This document shows positions 9,123-18,403 of a stretch of DNA of 56,209 nt, in pieces. Made by a program: the position numbers and the translations under genes. The notes below the pieces were generated by a model. It had not been told where the DNA came from and searched no databases. It was given only the letters and a program-made list of their open reading frames with translations. The DNA comes from an uncultured Bacteroidales bacterium (lineage in GTDB: Bacteria; Bacteroidota; Bacteroidia; Bacteroidales; UBA4417), in NCBI GenBank assembly GCA_903913645.1, contig CAIWMA010000268.1:1-56209 (forward strand). The letters run 5' to 3'. Each line of letters begins with the position of its first letter. Within the stretch, counting starts at the first letter, position 1.

Positions 9123-10028
9123 TTATTGTTTCATCACCACTAGTTTACAGGTTCGGGAAAAGTTTTCTCCGGTTACTTTCAGATAATACATACCGCTTTT
9201 ATCTGAATTATCATTTAGAATCCATATCACTTGATTTTGACCCGTGTTTGCATGACCATCAAAAAGTTTCTCTATTAACTTCCCGGAGATGTCGTAAATA
9301 GTAATATTGATATGTCCGGGTTGAAAAAGAGAAAATGAAATGATTGCGGATTGCGAAACTGGATTTGGAATTATTATATCGTTTATGAATATTTTTAGAT
9401 CTTCTCTCAAAGTGGCGACATAGGGAGTTACCTGCATGTTATCGGCCATAAAGATAACGCCATAATCCTGGCATGTAGGCGGTCGGCTGTCGTAATGAAC
9501 AACCACACTATTGAAACCTTGCGTGAAACTGAAGCGTAGCGTATCTGTTGGCCATGTGCCCGGATTGGTTGCGGTCCGTGTATTGGTTCCTGCAAGGCTG
9601 CTGTTCATATAGGCTGTAACCCTCATTGTGGCAGCGTCATCACAGCCTAATTCCTGGCATGCATACATGATCGAGAAATCGGTAAGTGCCTGGTCGAAGC
9701 TGATAAGTAAGTCTGCGGAGTAAACAGAATTCGGATAAATGCACAAGCCGGCGAATCCCAGCGGCGCGAAACCCATCGTATTTGCTTCCTGTATTGAATA
9801 TCCCTGGCCTGTAGCCGAAAAATGGGCAGTTATCCCATTTGCTGTCAGGTCAATAGGAAGAGAAGTATGAATAGGGGCATCGTCGAAGTTAAACATTACC
9901 GCTTGGGCATACGCCGCGGAATCTGTTAAAATCATAATTAAAAATAACAACGTAATGCAAACGCCTCCGCTAGAGTTGCTTTTACCAGATACCTCTCCGA
10001 TTGATTTTTTTACGTCCAGAGTTTTCAT
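9123..10028 (-). CDS. Secreted protein with type IX sorting domain
   Basis: 301 residues. The N-terminus has a long n-region before a hydrophobic signal (CITLLFLIMILTDSAAYAQA); the ATG at 10028 may be upstream of the true start. The middle (about 45-205) is a beta-rich domain beginning VMFNFDDAPIHTSLP with paired cysteines (CQELGCDD, PPTCQDYG), resembling PEP-CTERM-like or carbohydrate-binding sandwiches, but I do not recognise a family. The last 85 residues form a T9SS type A sorting domain (IIIPNPVSQSAIISFSL, ITIYDISGKLIEKL, GMYYLKVTGEN, CKLVVMKQ), so the product should be exported by the Por machinery to the cell surface or medium. Confidence 0.82.
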   Translation of the reverse strand: MKTLDVKKSIGEVSGKSNSSGGVCITLLFLIMILTDSAAYAQAVMFNFDDAPIHTSLPIDLTANGITAHFSATGQGYSIQEANTMGFAPLGFAGLCIYPNSVYSADLLISFDQALTDFSIMYACQELGCDDAATMRVTAYMNSSLAGTNTRTATNPGTWPTDTLRFSFTQGFNSVVVHYDSRPPTCQDYGVIFMADNMQVTPYVATLREDLKIFINDIIIPNPVSQSAIISFSLFQPGHINITIYDISGKLIEKLFDGHANTGQNQVIWILNDNSDKSGMYYLKVTGENFSRTCKLVVMKQ

Positions 10029-10323
10029 GATACGTAATGTTAAGGTTTATATTGCAGAAACCCGGCCTTAGATGCTATAGCTTTTTAAATAAGCGAACAG
10101 ATTGTAGCTCAACTGATTTCCAATACAAATATAATTAAGATTACAGATGTTTCAAAGCTCATGAAATCCGGCTTTGTACAGATGTTGTTTTGCTCCGGGT
10201 TATAATTTCCAATAAACCTTGAAAAGGCTTAAGTAACGCTTACTTTATGCTATTTTCAAATTTTGTATCAGCCTTACAATTAATCTTTTCTCACAGATTC
10301 CCTTTAACCCCCTGGCAAAGTTT

Positions 10324-12567
10324 CTAATCATTCTTAAATATGCCAAATGGAATTTTCAGACTTATGGATACATTTCTGCCTGGATTATAAAGGCCTACTT
10401 CTTTTAGAGTCGAGAGATGATCTATGTATTTCTTATCAAGCAGGTTATTTGCTCCTATGCTGATAGAAACGGATTGGTTTTTACATTTTACATTGCTTCC
10501 TACACTCAAGTCCACCAAAGTGTACCCTTTTGTGGCTGTTTCGTCAACTGCTGTATTGTTCTGATTTAACGCTATGGTAGTATTTACTGCAACAAATGCG
10601 TTTTTCGTAAAGGCAAATTTCTCTTTCTGTGCCCGGATTTCAAAATGAAGTTTATGAGCAGGTATAAAAGGCAAATAGTCGCCATTTTCCTGTTTGCCGG
10701 TCACCGACGAAAAAGTGGTTTCAATGGAGAGCCATTTATAGAAGTGAGGATGAAAATGGAAACCTGCTTCACCGCCATACAGTACCGAATTCGACTGCTT
10801 ATATTTGTAAATATTTACGGCACTTGTTGTTTTAATGCCTGTTGGCGATATATAAATATAATTGCGGATAATGTTATAATATACGGCCAGGTCAAATGTA
10901 AAATTATCAGAATGATAATGAGTGCTTAAATCTGTTTCATATGTATTTTCGGGCACAAGATTTGGGTTCCCTATTTCATAACGTGTTTCGTGTTGACCGT
11001 TCGATGTTAGCTCTGCTAAATTTGGTGTCCGGAAAGCAGTAGCGAAGTTGGCCCTGAACAGAAGTTTGTCCGTGGAATTATAGGTAGCACCTAAAGAACC
11101 GCTAAAACTGCCATAATTTTTATTGATAGCTGGCCGGTAAGTCATTGTATCCGAAGGTAAACCGATCAAAACCGTTGAAATCGATTTAGTATCGTACCGC
11201 ATTCCTGCCTGTACATTGAGTTTACTGAAGAAGGTGTATTTAACCAGCCCCAGGGCCGAGTAATTATTGATCCCCGCATCCGGTAAAAGCCTGGTCTGCC
11301 TGTTATTCAGATTTGTATTTGCCTGGTTAAAACCTTGAAAGCCAATAATATATTCCGAATTCGCTTTCGATGGCAAATGCAGTTTTGTTTCATACGTAAT
11401 TGTAGAAAGTGCCATTTGAATTTCATAAACTCCTGCTTCCGCAAAATGCGTGAGTTCTGTATTCTGATAGGCGGCATTTAAATCCAGTTTATAATTGTGC
11501 AGGTAGAACTTGTTTTCAGATGAAACTAAATGTGTTTTAAACTCCTGGTACCAGATAGCGCTTTCTCTTCCCCTTGCTGTGATTGCTTCAATAGCCTGAT
11601 CTTCGACTAATCCCAGTTTTTCGTGATTGTAATCGTAAAACAATTTGAAACTACCTGTTTTATTTGATGTTCCAATATTCGCTTTAACTGACATTTCGTT
11701 AAAGCGTGAGTTGGGTACAAATTGACCGCCACCTTGCAGGAAATCAGCATTATTCTTTTGCCCGACTCTTATACCTCCAAAAATGTTTTTTAATGCTCCT
11801 TTTATCCCCAGGTTATTTGTTATTCCCACCGTATTAGAGAAAAGCTGCAGGTTATAATCGCCAAGTAATGTACCAACGGGAGCAGGCCTTTCCTTAATAA
11901 AATTTATTACCCCGCCAACAGCATCGCTGCCATACAATAAGGAAGCCGGACCTTTAATAACTTCAACATTTTCAATACCAAATTCATCAATCCCAAGCGG
12001 GTGATGATCCGAATACTGGTAATTTTCGTACCTCACGTCATTATTTAAAATTAGGATATCGTTCATGGATAAACCACGGATTACCGGCTTTGAAACCCCG
12101 CTTCCTTTCGAAATCATATCAACTCCGGGAACTTGGGTTAGCATTTCCGAAAAATTGGGAGTGCTTTTTAACGTAAGCGGATCAAGTTTCAGAACATCGA
12201 TTTTAACCGCGTTCTGGTGCTGGGTCGAATGATAAGCGCCGGATATAACTATTTCGTCGGCTTCAATTGATGTTTGTATAAGCTTGACATTCAATTCTAT
12301 GACCTTTCCTTCCAGTTGAAGAGTTTCTATATTATTAATGAAACCTAGAAATGAAAATTGGATTTTCAGTTTGCCACTTGGCAGGTTTTGGATTTCATAA
12401 TGCCCTTGCTTATCTGAAACTGTTCCTTTATTAAGGTCCGGAATAAAAACAGATGCGTTGACAAGGGGCTGATTATTCTGGTCGGTTATTGTTCCACTTA
12501 TTTTATTTTGTGCGGCAGTGTATTGATATAACGCTATCATAACACATACCAATAGTATGTTTTTCAA
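10324..12567 (-). CDS. TonB-dependent receptor, probable metal or metal-chelate uptake
   Basis: 747 residues: signal peptide (MKNILLVCVMIALYQYTAAQ), carboxypeptidase-regulatory-like domain (about 22-105, ISGTITDQNNQPLVNASVF), plug (about 130-235) with GVSKPVIRGLSMNDILILNN and VEVIKGPASLLYGSDAVGG, and a barrel ending in an LKIPFGIFKND tail. The plug loop YQYSDHHPLGIDEFGIE is His/Asp rich, as in zinc- and copper-type receptors such as ZnuD-like proteins. Upstream, 58 bases away on the same strand, lies a small His/Cys-rich protein, supporting a metal role by inference. No SusD partner is present. Confidence 0.88.
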   Translation of the reverse strand: MKNILLVCVMIALYQYTAAQNKISGTITDQNNQPLVNASVFIPDLNKGTVSDKQGHYEIQNLPSGKLKIQFSFLGFINNIETLQLEGKVIELNVKLIQTSIEADEIVISGAYHSTQHQNAVKIDVLKLDPLTLKSTPNFSEMLTQVPGVDMISKGSGVSKPVIRGLSMNDILILNNDVRYENYQYSDHHPLGIDEFGIENVEVIKGPASLLYGSDAVGGVINFIKERPAPVGTLLGDYNLQLFSNTVGITNNLGIKGALKNIFGGIRVGQKNNADFLQGGGQFVPNSRFNEMSVKANIGTSNKTGSFKLFYDYNHEKLGLVEDQAIEAITARGRESAIWYQEFKTHLVSSENKFYLHNYKLDLNAAYQNTELTHFAEAGVYEIQMALSTITYETKLHLPSKANSEYIIGFQGFNQANTNLNNRQTRLLPDAGINNYSALGLVKYTFFSKLNVQAGMRYDTKSISTVLIGLPSDTMTYRPAINKNYGSFSGSLGATYNSTDKLLFRANFATAFRTPNLAELTSNGQHETRYEIGNPNLVPENTYETDLSTHYHSDNFTFDLAVYYNIIRNYIYISPTGIKTTSAVNIYKYKQSNSVLYGGEAGFHFHPHFYKWLSIETTFSSVTGKQENGDYLPFIPAHKLHFEIRAQKEKFAFTKNAFVAVNTTIALNQNNTAVDETATKGYTLVDLSVGSNVKCKNQSVSISIGANNLLDKKYIDHLSTLKEVGLYNPGRNVSISLKIPFGIFKND

Positions 12568-12625
12568 TTTATTACATTTTATAATTCGACAAAAGTTTAT
12601 TACACATCACTAAGGATGCTGCATT

Positions 12626-12943
12626 TTAAACCAGTCGGGTAGGAGGGGCACGTAATAAAAAAGAAGATTGAGATAACTTACTTAGATACTGGGAGGTATA
12701 TGAATTAAAATAATTGTCAACCGGATTTTCCTTCAGGATGCTTAAATTCCCGAAGCCTGACGAAAAAACAGAAAATTCAAAATTGCAAATTCCACATTTT
12801 TCTTGAATAATATGGAAATGTTTCTCGCTTTTAGCCTTGCATATAGTACTTAGTTCATGCTTATGTTCAAACTTCACTATTGATGGCAATATAAATACCA
12901 GCAATAAAAATAGTGAAATACTATGTTTGAAATTTCTAATCAT
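12626..12943 (-). CDS. Small exported His/Cys-rich protein, probable partner of the TonB receptor
   Basis: 105 residues. A signal-like N-terminal helix (HSISLFLLLVFILPSIV) is followed by FEHKHELSTICKAKSEKHFH and then EKCGICNFEFSVF, giving clustered His and three Cys that could bind a metal ion. The C-terminus is SFLLRAPPTRLV; an R(A/G)PP end also marks DUF2946-type proteins that occur beside TonB receptors in Proteobacteria, so this may be a Bacteroidota counterpart. It is the first gene of a two-gene unit with the TonB receptor. Function not established; copper or zinc handling at the envelope is an inference. Confidence 0.72.
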   Translation of the reverse strand: MIRNFKHSISLFLLLVFILPSIVKFEHKHELSTICKAKSEKHFHIIQEKCGICNFEFSVFSSGFGNLSILKENPVDNYFNSYTSQYLSKLSQSSFLLRAPPTRLV

Positions 12944-13183
12944 ATAAGGTTCAAGCTGTTAGATTTTAGTATTTAAGCTAAATAGGCTTTAACTTTAACC
13001 TTGTACTTAACAGGTATTTATATAAACGGTTTGGCAGTTCATTATGTTCAGTCAGGCATTTTGTGAATACAAAGAGTTTTGAAAAGGGGAAAATGTACAC
13101 TGTTATCTATATGAAAAACAATGCATTATGATTGGATTAGGATTTTAAATGCAAAATTTAATATTCAGTTAACATGGAATGCG
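12944..13183. other. Upstream region of the metal-receptor unit
   Basis: No protein-like frame. It should hold the minus-strand promoter of the small His/Cys-rich gene, but I could not place a convincing TAnnTTTG box. It forms the first part of a stretch of about 430 bases without a gene that continues into the leader described next. Confidence 0.4.
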
Positions 13184-13191
13184 TATCTTTG
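13184..13191 (+). promoter_or_regulatory. TAnnTTTG promoter box upstream of the 47-residue ORF
   Basis: TATCTTTG is an exact match to the Bacteroidota -7 consensus. No TTTG is found at the ideal -33 distance. A transcript would begin near 13198, about 175 bases before the small ORF. Confidence 0.4.
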
Positions 13192-13212
13192 CAGTATAAA
13201 TCAACATTATTA

Positions 13213-13232
13213 AAAGACTTTCTGAAGTCTTT
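13213..13232 (+). terminator. Leader hairpin, terminator- or attenuator-like
   Basis: AAAGACTT-TCTG-AAGTCTTT is a perfect 8-bp stem with a 4-base loop, followed by ATTTTTA. It would form only about 15 bases after the predicted transcription start. A second weaker fold, AACC-TTA-GGTT with flanking G and C, follows near 13265-13280. Confidence 0.45.
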
Positions 13233-13373
13233 ATTTTTAATGAGCGTTAAGAAAATGGGAACCTTAGGTTGCCTGGCTCACACGAAAAAATCAAAACATT
13301 TTACTGAAAGTCGTATTAATAGCGTTTTCGTTATTATCAATTGATTTTCAACAAATTAATGGAGGACACTACA

Positions 13374-13517
13374 ATGTACACACAGATAAACCCCGAATAT
13401 ATAATTGCTTATTTTGAGAAACCAATCAATGTTTCACGCCTGATCAGAGTTTTTCAATACGAAATTTCGAAACGGAGAAGATTTAAATCAATTTCTTCAG
13501 CCTGTGGGATTAGTTAA
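13374..13517 (+). CDS. Possible small ORF of 47 residues
   Basis: Read directly: ATG at 13374, TAA ending at 13517. GGAGGA lies 7 bases upstream (13361-13366), a strong Shine-Dalgarno that is uncommon in this phylum. An in-frame ATG at 13359 would add five residues but would place the GGAGG inside the coding region. The product starts MYTQINPEYIIAYFEKPINV and has a basic middle (EISKRRRFKS); there is no signal or membrane helix. It is plus-stranded among minus-strand neighbours and has its own promoter box. I do not recognise the family; it could be a real small protein or a remnant. Confidence 0.45.
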   Translation: MYTQINPEYIIAYFEKPINVSRLIRVFQYEISKRRRFKSISSACGIS

Positions 13518-13726
13518 ATTTCAGAATTACATACTTCCTTAATTAGCCTCCAGAACCTGCTTAGTTTTCTTAATCAATTAAATTCGAATTGAATTGATTT
13601 GAGTTACTAGTTTTGGATGTAATTCATCACCTTGTCCACTTTTGTTTGTAAGGCGGGTGTGGATAATTATGCCCTGTAACAGCTAAAACTTAATATTTAA
13701 TAGCCAGGTGATTTACACTTTTAGGT

Positions 13727-15322
13727 TCACTTTATAATTACAAAGTTCACATTGTACCACTTATTTGTACTTGAAACAAGTTTTAAATGATACAACCCAT
13801 TTCCTAATCGGGAATTTAAGTTGATTTTCATAATGCCGTTACCTGCAGAAGTAAAACTGACATTTTGTACCAATACACCTGTATTGCTATAAATTTGAAT
13901 TTTTTCTATATTTGTATTCTCTTCACCTGTATCAATTACCAAGTAGTCGGTGGCAGGGTTTGGATATAGTTTAACATGTTGTGCTCCGGCAATCAAATTA
14001 TCCGTACTTAAAGGAACTATAGCAACCTTATTTAACTCATTATCAATCCAGGCCATTCGCGTTGCCATGTATGCTTTTAAATAGTTAACTTCCTTCTGAT
14101 AGGTATCCCTAGTCTGGAAGCCTGCAGTTTCGCGCCACAAGTAGACACCCAGTATCGGCCATTGGCTAAAATTTCGTGCCTGGGCCTGGTTAAGCAGTAA
14201 AGCGCACGAATCGATATACCTGTTAATACTGGCTGTTGAAAGCTTATAAGTCCTAAGTTCCTCCCACTTTAACTTAACCCTGTATTTAAATCGGGCATCG
14301 CTCCACAATCTCGACCAAAAGAGAGGAATATACCCATCATTGTCTGTAAAAATCCAGCCTGATGCAGATGCCCCATTTTTATAGGTTGAGTTGCCTGATG
14401 ATTGGTCAAAATCCCATACCGGTCCGGCATCAAGGTTATTGTTTCTATCCTTATGGAAATAAGCACTCCAGCCATATGCATCGCTGTTGCGCATTGCTTC
14501 CTGTGTAATCAGCTCATCCACAAAGGAGTTAACATTTATGTATTTCTCGTACCCATTATCAACATCAGTGTAGGATGGCGAAAAGATTACATTCCGGAAG
14601 TCGTTATCGTAATTCCTTATATAGTTAAGTTGCTCGGCAGTAACTTCATCCTCTTTTGGATAATTTATTACACGATGCTGGTCGAAATCACCGACCCCAC
14701 CACTAAAACCTGTTACTTCATAAATATACCCGCCGGTTAAATTTTCGCCCGTATTGTCCAGGGTAGCTAATTTGCTGATATTGAGTCTGTTTTTAGTCCG
14801 TTTTATTTTTTCTATAAGGATATAAACTCCCATATAACTGCCATTTACAATCAATTCACAATACCTGGTATGGCTAGTCCATTCGCCGGTGCTTTCCGAA
14901 ATGTAATGGGCAAGAGCATCCCGGATAAAAGTTCTGTCGATATACGATGCTAGCAATATCCAGTCATTCTCTGCCGGCATGCCTATCAAGGAAACATCAA
15001 GATTGTTACCTGTGGCATCGCGCGTTTCAAGTGTATAAGGCTTTTTGCTGAAATTTTGGGTAGAGTTCCCATGAAGCTCAATTCCTATTGCCCCATCATA
15101 ATCATTGAAAGCATCAGTAATTTTGTTGATCCCGTTTGTGTTGGAGATTATGCCCATGTGGGCACCCACTTTAGGATCATTAACAATAGCTGCATTATTG
15201 TTGGTATTGATTACAATAATAGGCAGGTTGGAACTTGTAAGAGTAACAGGCTGTGAAAGAACATCCAGCGTATTTAACAAAAATGAACAAACAATAAAAA
15301 CGAAGGTAAAAGTATTTTTCAA
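13727..15322 (-). CDS. CotH-kinase-family protein with type IX sorting domain
   Basis: 531 residues, exported. A signal peptide (FVFIVCSFLLNTLDVLSQP) precedes a CotH domain at about 30-420: LPIIVINTNN, IGIELHGNSTQNFSKKPYTLE, DWILLASYIDRTFIRDALA, LIVNGSYMGVYILIEKIKR, and GPVWDFDQSSGN holding the metal-binding Asp. CotH proteins are atypical protein kinases that use ATP in spore coats; extracellular bacterial versions have unproven substrates. The final 80 or so residues (VKLYPNPATDYLVI, IQIYSNTGVLVQNVS, GLYHLKLVSS) are a T9SS type A signal, so export by the Por system is expected. It is transcribed alone. Confidence 0.88.
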   Translation of the reverse strand: MKNTFTFVFIVCSFLLNTLDVLSQPVTLTSSNLPIIVINTNNNAAIVNDPKVGAHMGIISNTNGINKITDAFNDYDGAIGIELHGNSTQNFSKKPYTLETRDATGNNLDVSLIGMPAENDWILLASYIDRTFIRDALAHYISESTGEWTSHTRYCELIVNGSYMGVYILIEKIKRTKNRLNISKLATLDNTGENLTGGYIYEVTGFSGGVGDFDQHRVINYPKEDEVTAEQLNYIRNYDNDFRNVIFSPSYTDVDNGYEKYINVNSFVDELITQEAMRNSDAYGWSAYFHKDRNNNLDAGPVWDFDQSSGNSTYKNGASASGWIFTDNDGYIPLFWSRLWSDARFKYRVKLKWEELRTYKLSTASINRYIDSCALLLNQAQARNFSQWPILGVYLWRETAGFQTRDTYQKEVNYLKAYMATRMAWIDNELNKVAIVPLSTDNLIAGAQHVKLYPNPATDYLVIDTGEENTNIEKIQIYSNTGVLVQNVSFTSAGNGIMKINLNSRLGNGLYHLKLVSSTNKWYNVNFVIIK

Positions 15323-15619
15323 GAGAGGCTACTTTATAGATGATGCTTATGGTCTGAAGGCCGTTTTATGAGAGATGGATGTTATACCCAATCCCATATT
15401 CAATGCAAATATGTGCAAATAATACTGTTTGATTTCACTATGGTAATTATTCTTTCAGCCATAGAATGGATAAAAATCAGCAAAGACTTATCAAACAGAC
15501 TGGTCAATAATTTGCAGTAGCTAAAGTACTGACATTTTATTCTCTGCAATACAATTATGCTTCCCAAATTACGAAAAAACCTTCATAGTCATCAATAATA
15601 CCTATATTTAACTTATAGC

Positions 15620-18166
15620 CTATGCCGAGTTCCTGCTTGCATTGATATTCCCGTACAATGAGCGCCTTACAATTTTTTCGTAAGCATTATCAAACTGCGA
15701 TTTCTGTTCTATTTTTTGCAATGCATATTGCTGGATAACGAGCAGCGGCAGAACTATGTGCTCCCTGATTTCGATAGAACTACGGGTAACAGGTTCTTCT
15801 TCCATCAAAACCTGGTATCCGGAAATAAACAGGACCATTTCTTTAGAGAGTTTGTATTCATCGAACAAAATATTCCAGAAATCCTTGTATTCTTCGTCTT
15901 TAGCGATATAAGCAGTTAATTCAAAGAGGCATTTCGACAACGACATCATACTATTCAGGATCAATGCTTTAAAGAATGGAACTTCCCTGAACAGCCTTTT
16001 CAGGTCATCAGATTTCCCTTCAATAATTAAGGTTTGAATGGCTGTTCCAATGCCGAAGAAACCAGGGATATTTTGCTTCAGCTGGCTCCAGGAGCCGACA
16101 AAAGGTATAGCCCTGAGGTCTTTAAATTCAAGTTTTTTCTGATTACCGCGTTTGGCCGGCCGGCTGCCTATATTTGCTGAATTATAATATTTCAATGTGC
16201 TTTTATTCTCCAGGTAGGGGAGAAACATGTTGTGGTTTTTAAGTGCGGTATACTTTTCAAAACTTATACAAGCCAGATCCTCAATCATTTGCCTGGAATC
16301 ATCGGAAATGGCGTTTTCTTTAGCGAAGAAATTATTGGATAATCCGGCTGTAAGCAATTGCTCGCAATTGAAAATAAAATGTTCTTTTGTGCCGTAAGTG
16401 CTGGTAATCGTTTGTCCCTGAACGGTAAGCTGAATTTCGTGGTTGGCAATTTTCTGACTTTGAGCTGCATAAAACCTATGTGTTTTTCCACCACCTCGTG
16501 CAGGAGGACCGCCACGGCCATCAAAAAAAATGGCTTTAATTCCGTGTTGATCACAAACTGCCGACAAATTCTCCTTGGTTTGAAAAATGGACCAGTTAGC
16601 CTTTAGGAATCCTCCGTCTTTGGTGCCATCGGAAAAACCGAGCATAATTGTTTGTTTATTCTTGCGTTCATCTAAATGCGCTCTGTATTCCGGAATATCG
16701 AATAACTCTTTCATAATGTTTCCCGAATTCTTCATGCCTTCCATCGATTCAAAAAGGGGAATAATGTCAAACGATATTTTCTCTTTTCCCCAGCCACACC
16801 ACCTGAAAAGCGCATAAACAAACAGAACAGAGAAAACATCTTCCGAATTACTTATTACATAACGGTTGCAGCCATCTTCCCCGTTTTTCGCCTGTATAAG
16901 TTTGAGTTGCGTAATGTTTGTGATAGTATCTTGAATAAGCTCATCTGTAAACTGATCTGTTGAAATCGTCAATTTTTCAGTAAGCAGAATTGCTGTCAGT
17001 GCTTCTTTAGTAAGTTCATTAAGGCTGTTTTTGATAACATTGACATTCCGAAGTATTTCCTCTATTGTAGTATAATGCACGCTGTGATCCTGCCTGATAT
17101 CGAGTGCGGCGAAATGAGTTTTGAAAATCTTAACTTTATCAATTACATTATCAAGTTCTTCAAGGTAAAGGCTGTTGTATTTACTGATTATCGCAGTTTT
17201 AACATGGTAAAGCGGGTTTATAATATCCTCATAATTAATGGTTTTGGAAGGATCGAACATGGTCGGATAAATTTCGGTCCTCAGGTTTGCCAGAATATCC
17301 TCCACTTGCCGGAAAGTCAGTTTCTGCTCCAGCTTTTTAATGTCATCGTAATAGCATTTCATCAGGGTCATCCGGAGTTCATCGGCAACGTTCATCGTTA
17401 TTCCTGCTGTAACAAACGGGTTGCCATCGCGGTCGCCGCCCGGCCAGAAACCAAGCTTTATGATATTTGGATTATCGAACCCACTGTTGTGGATATTCTT
17501 TTTAATATGTGAATATAATTCGCCTACAGCCTCATAATATATATTCCGTAGGAAGTAAATGATGTTTTTAGCTTCGTCAAGTGGCGTAGGTTTCTTCGCA
17601 TTGATAAGCGAGGTAAGCCCGAGTTGCTGAAGCGTGATATCAATACCATTAATATCATTTTCGGTAATCAATAACCTCAATTTGCTAATGATATCCAGCA
17701 CCGAAGGAGGATAGAACTGTGTAGGATGAGCCGTGAAAACGATTCGTGTTCCAAAAGTGGAAAGCTTTTCAGAGATATTTTCCTCGTTTTTCTTGCTGTC
17801 GATCAGGTGAAAGAAATCTTTGAGCGAAAGGTTAGTAGTATGTCTTTCTATATCGTTAAAAGCTGCATCTTCTACGCTGTCGAACAGTACAATCTGCCTC
17901 TCGACATACTGAATGACCCGGAACATAAAATCGATTTTCCCGTTTTCAGTCTTTATATCGGTATGCATACTGAAAAAGGAATCGAGAATTTCCTGCGGAT
18001 CTTTCCCTCCGTTAAGTCCTTTCTCACAAACATGGTGCATTAGCGGGATTAGCATGCCGACATTGCTGATTCCCTGGAAAGGAAGATTCAGGAAAAGGCT
18101 GTTGTACACATTAAATTTATTCCTGACTGATTTGTCAAACTCTTTAACTCTGATAGGTAGATTCAT
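15620..18166 (-). CDS. ppc: Phosphoenolpyruvate carboxylase
   Basis: Makes oxaloacetate from phosphoenolpyruvate and bicarbonate, refilling the citric acid cycle. 848 residues, a little shorter than E. coli Ppc (883). Catalytic and binding motifs are recognisable: VFTAHPTQF with His147, FWPGGDRDGNPFVTAG, ALDIRQDHS, LGFSDGTKDGGFLKANW, FFDGRGGPPARGGGKTH, IGSRPAKRG and LRAIPFVGSWSQ. The C-terminus NASRNSA replaces the usual MRNTG end. The GFSDGTKDGG and WSQ variants mark a divergent branch compared with GYSDSxKDAG and WTQ of well-studied enzymes. It is single, with large gaps on both sides. Confidence 0.93.
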   Translation of the reverse strand: MNLPIRVKEFDKSVRNKFNVYNSLFLNLPFQGISNVGMLIPLMHHVCEKGLNGGKDPQEILDSFFSMHTDIKTENGKIDFMFRVIQYVERQIVLFDSVEDAAFNDIERHTTNLSLKDFFHLIDSKKNEENISEKLSTFGTRIVFTAHPTQFYPPSVLDIISKLRLLITENDINGIDITLQQLGLTSLINAKKPTPLDEAKNIIYFLRNIYYEAVGELYSHIKKNIHNSGFDNPNIIKLGFWPGGDRDGNPFVTAGITMNVADELRMTLMKCYYDDIKKLEQKLTFRQVEDILANLRTEIYPTMFDPSKTINYEDIINPLYHVKTAIISKYNSLYLEELDNVIDKVKIFKTHFAALDIRQDHSVHYTTIEEILRNVNVIKNSLNELTKEALTAILLTEKLTISTDQFTDELIQDTITNITQLKLIQAKNGEDGCNRYVISNSEDVFSVLFVYALFRWCGWGKEKISFDIIPLFESMEGMKNSGNIMKELFDIPEYRAHLDERKNKQTIMLGFSDGTKDGGFLKANWSIFQTKENLSAVCDQHGIKAIFFDGRGGPPARGGGKTHRFYAAQSQKIANHEIQLTVQGQTITSTYGTKEHFIFNCEQLLTAGLSNNFFAKENAISDDSRQMIEDLACISFEKYTALKNHNMFLPYLENKSTLKYYNSANIGSRPAKRGNQKKLEFKDLRAIPFVGSWSQLKQNIPGFFGIGTAIQTLIIEGKSDDLKRLFREVPFFKALILNSMMSLSKCLFELTAYIAKDEEYKDFWNILFDEYKLSKEMVLFISGYQVLMEEEPVTRSSIEIREHIVLPLLVIQQYALQKIEQKSQFDNAYEKIVRRSLYGNINASRNSA

Positions 18167-18403
18167 AATTCCTATTCTTGATCTGGATTGAAATATACAG
18201 CTTAAAAGTGCGATTATACAGGGAAATAGAATTGAGCTTTAACCTAGCCCAAATGATTTTCTATATCGAACCGATAACTCGAGTATATCATATTTTTAAT
18301 AAACCGTCCAGGGACACAACTTGTTCGCCGGGAATTTATGATCATGGTTAATTTCACAAAAATGCCGGAAACGATTAAGCAGATTGACGAAAATAAAAAT
18401 GAC

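Noticed and set aside
16285-17512. Several frames of 76-145 codons on both strands inside the PEP carboxylase region
   Set aside because: All lie within a full-length ppc reading frame with intact motifs and are frame shadows.
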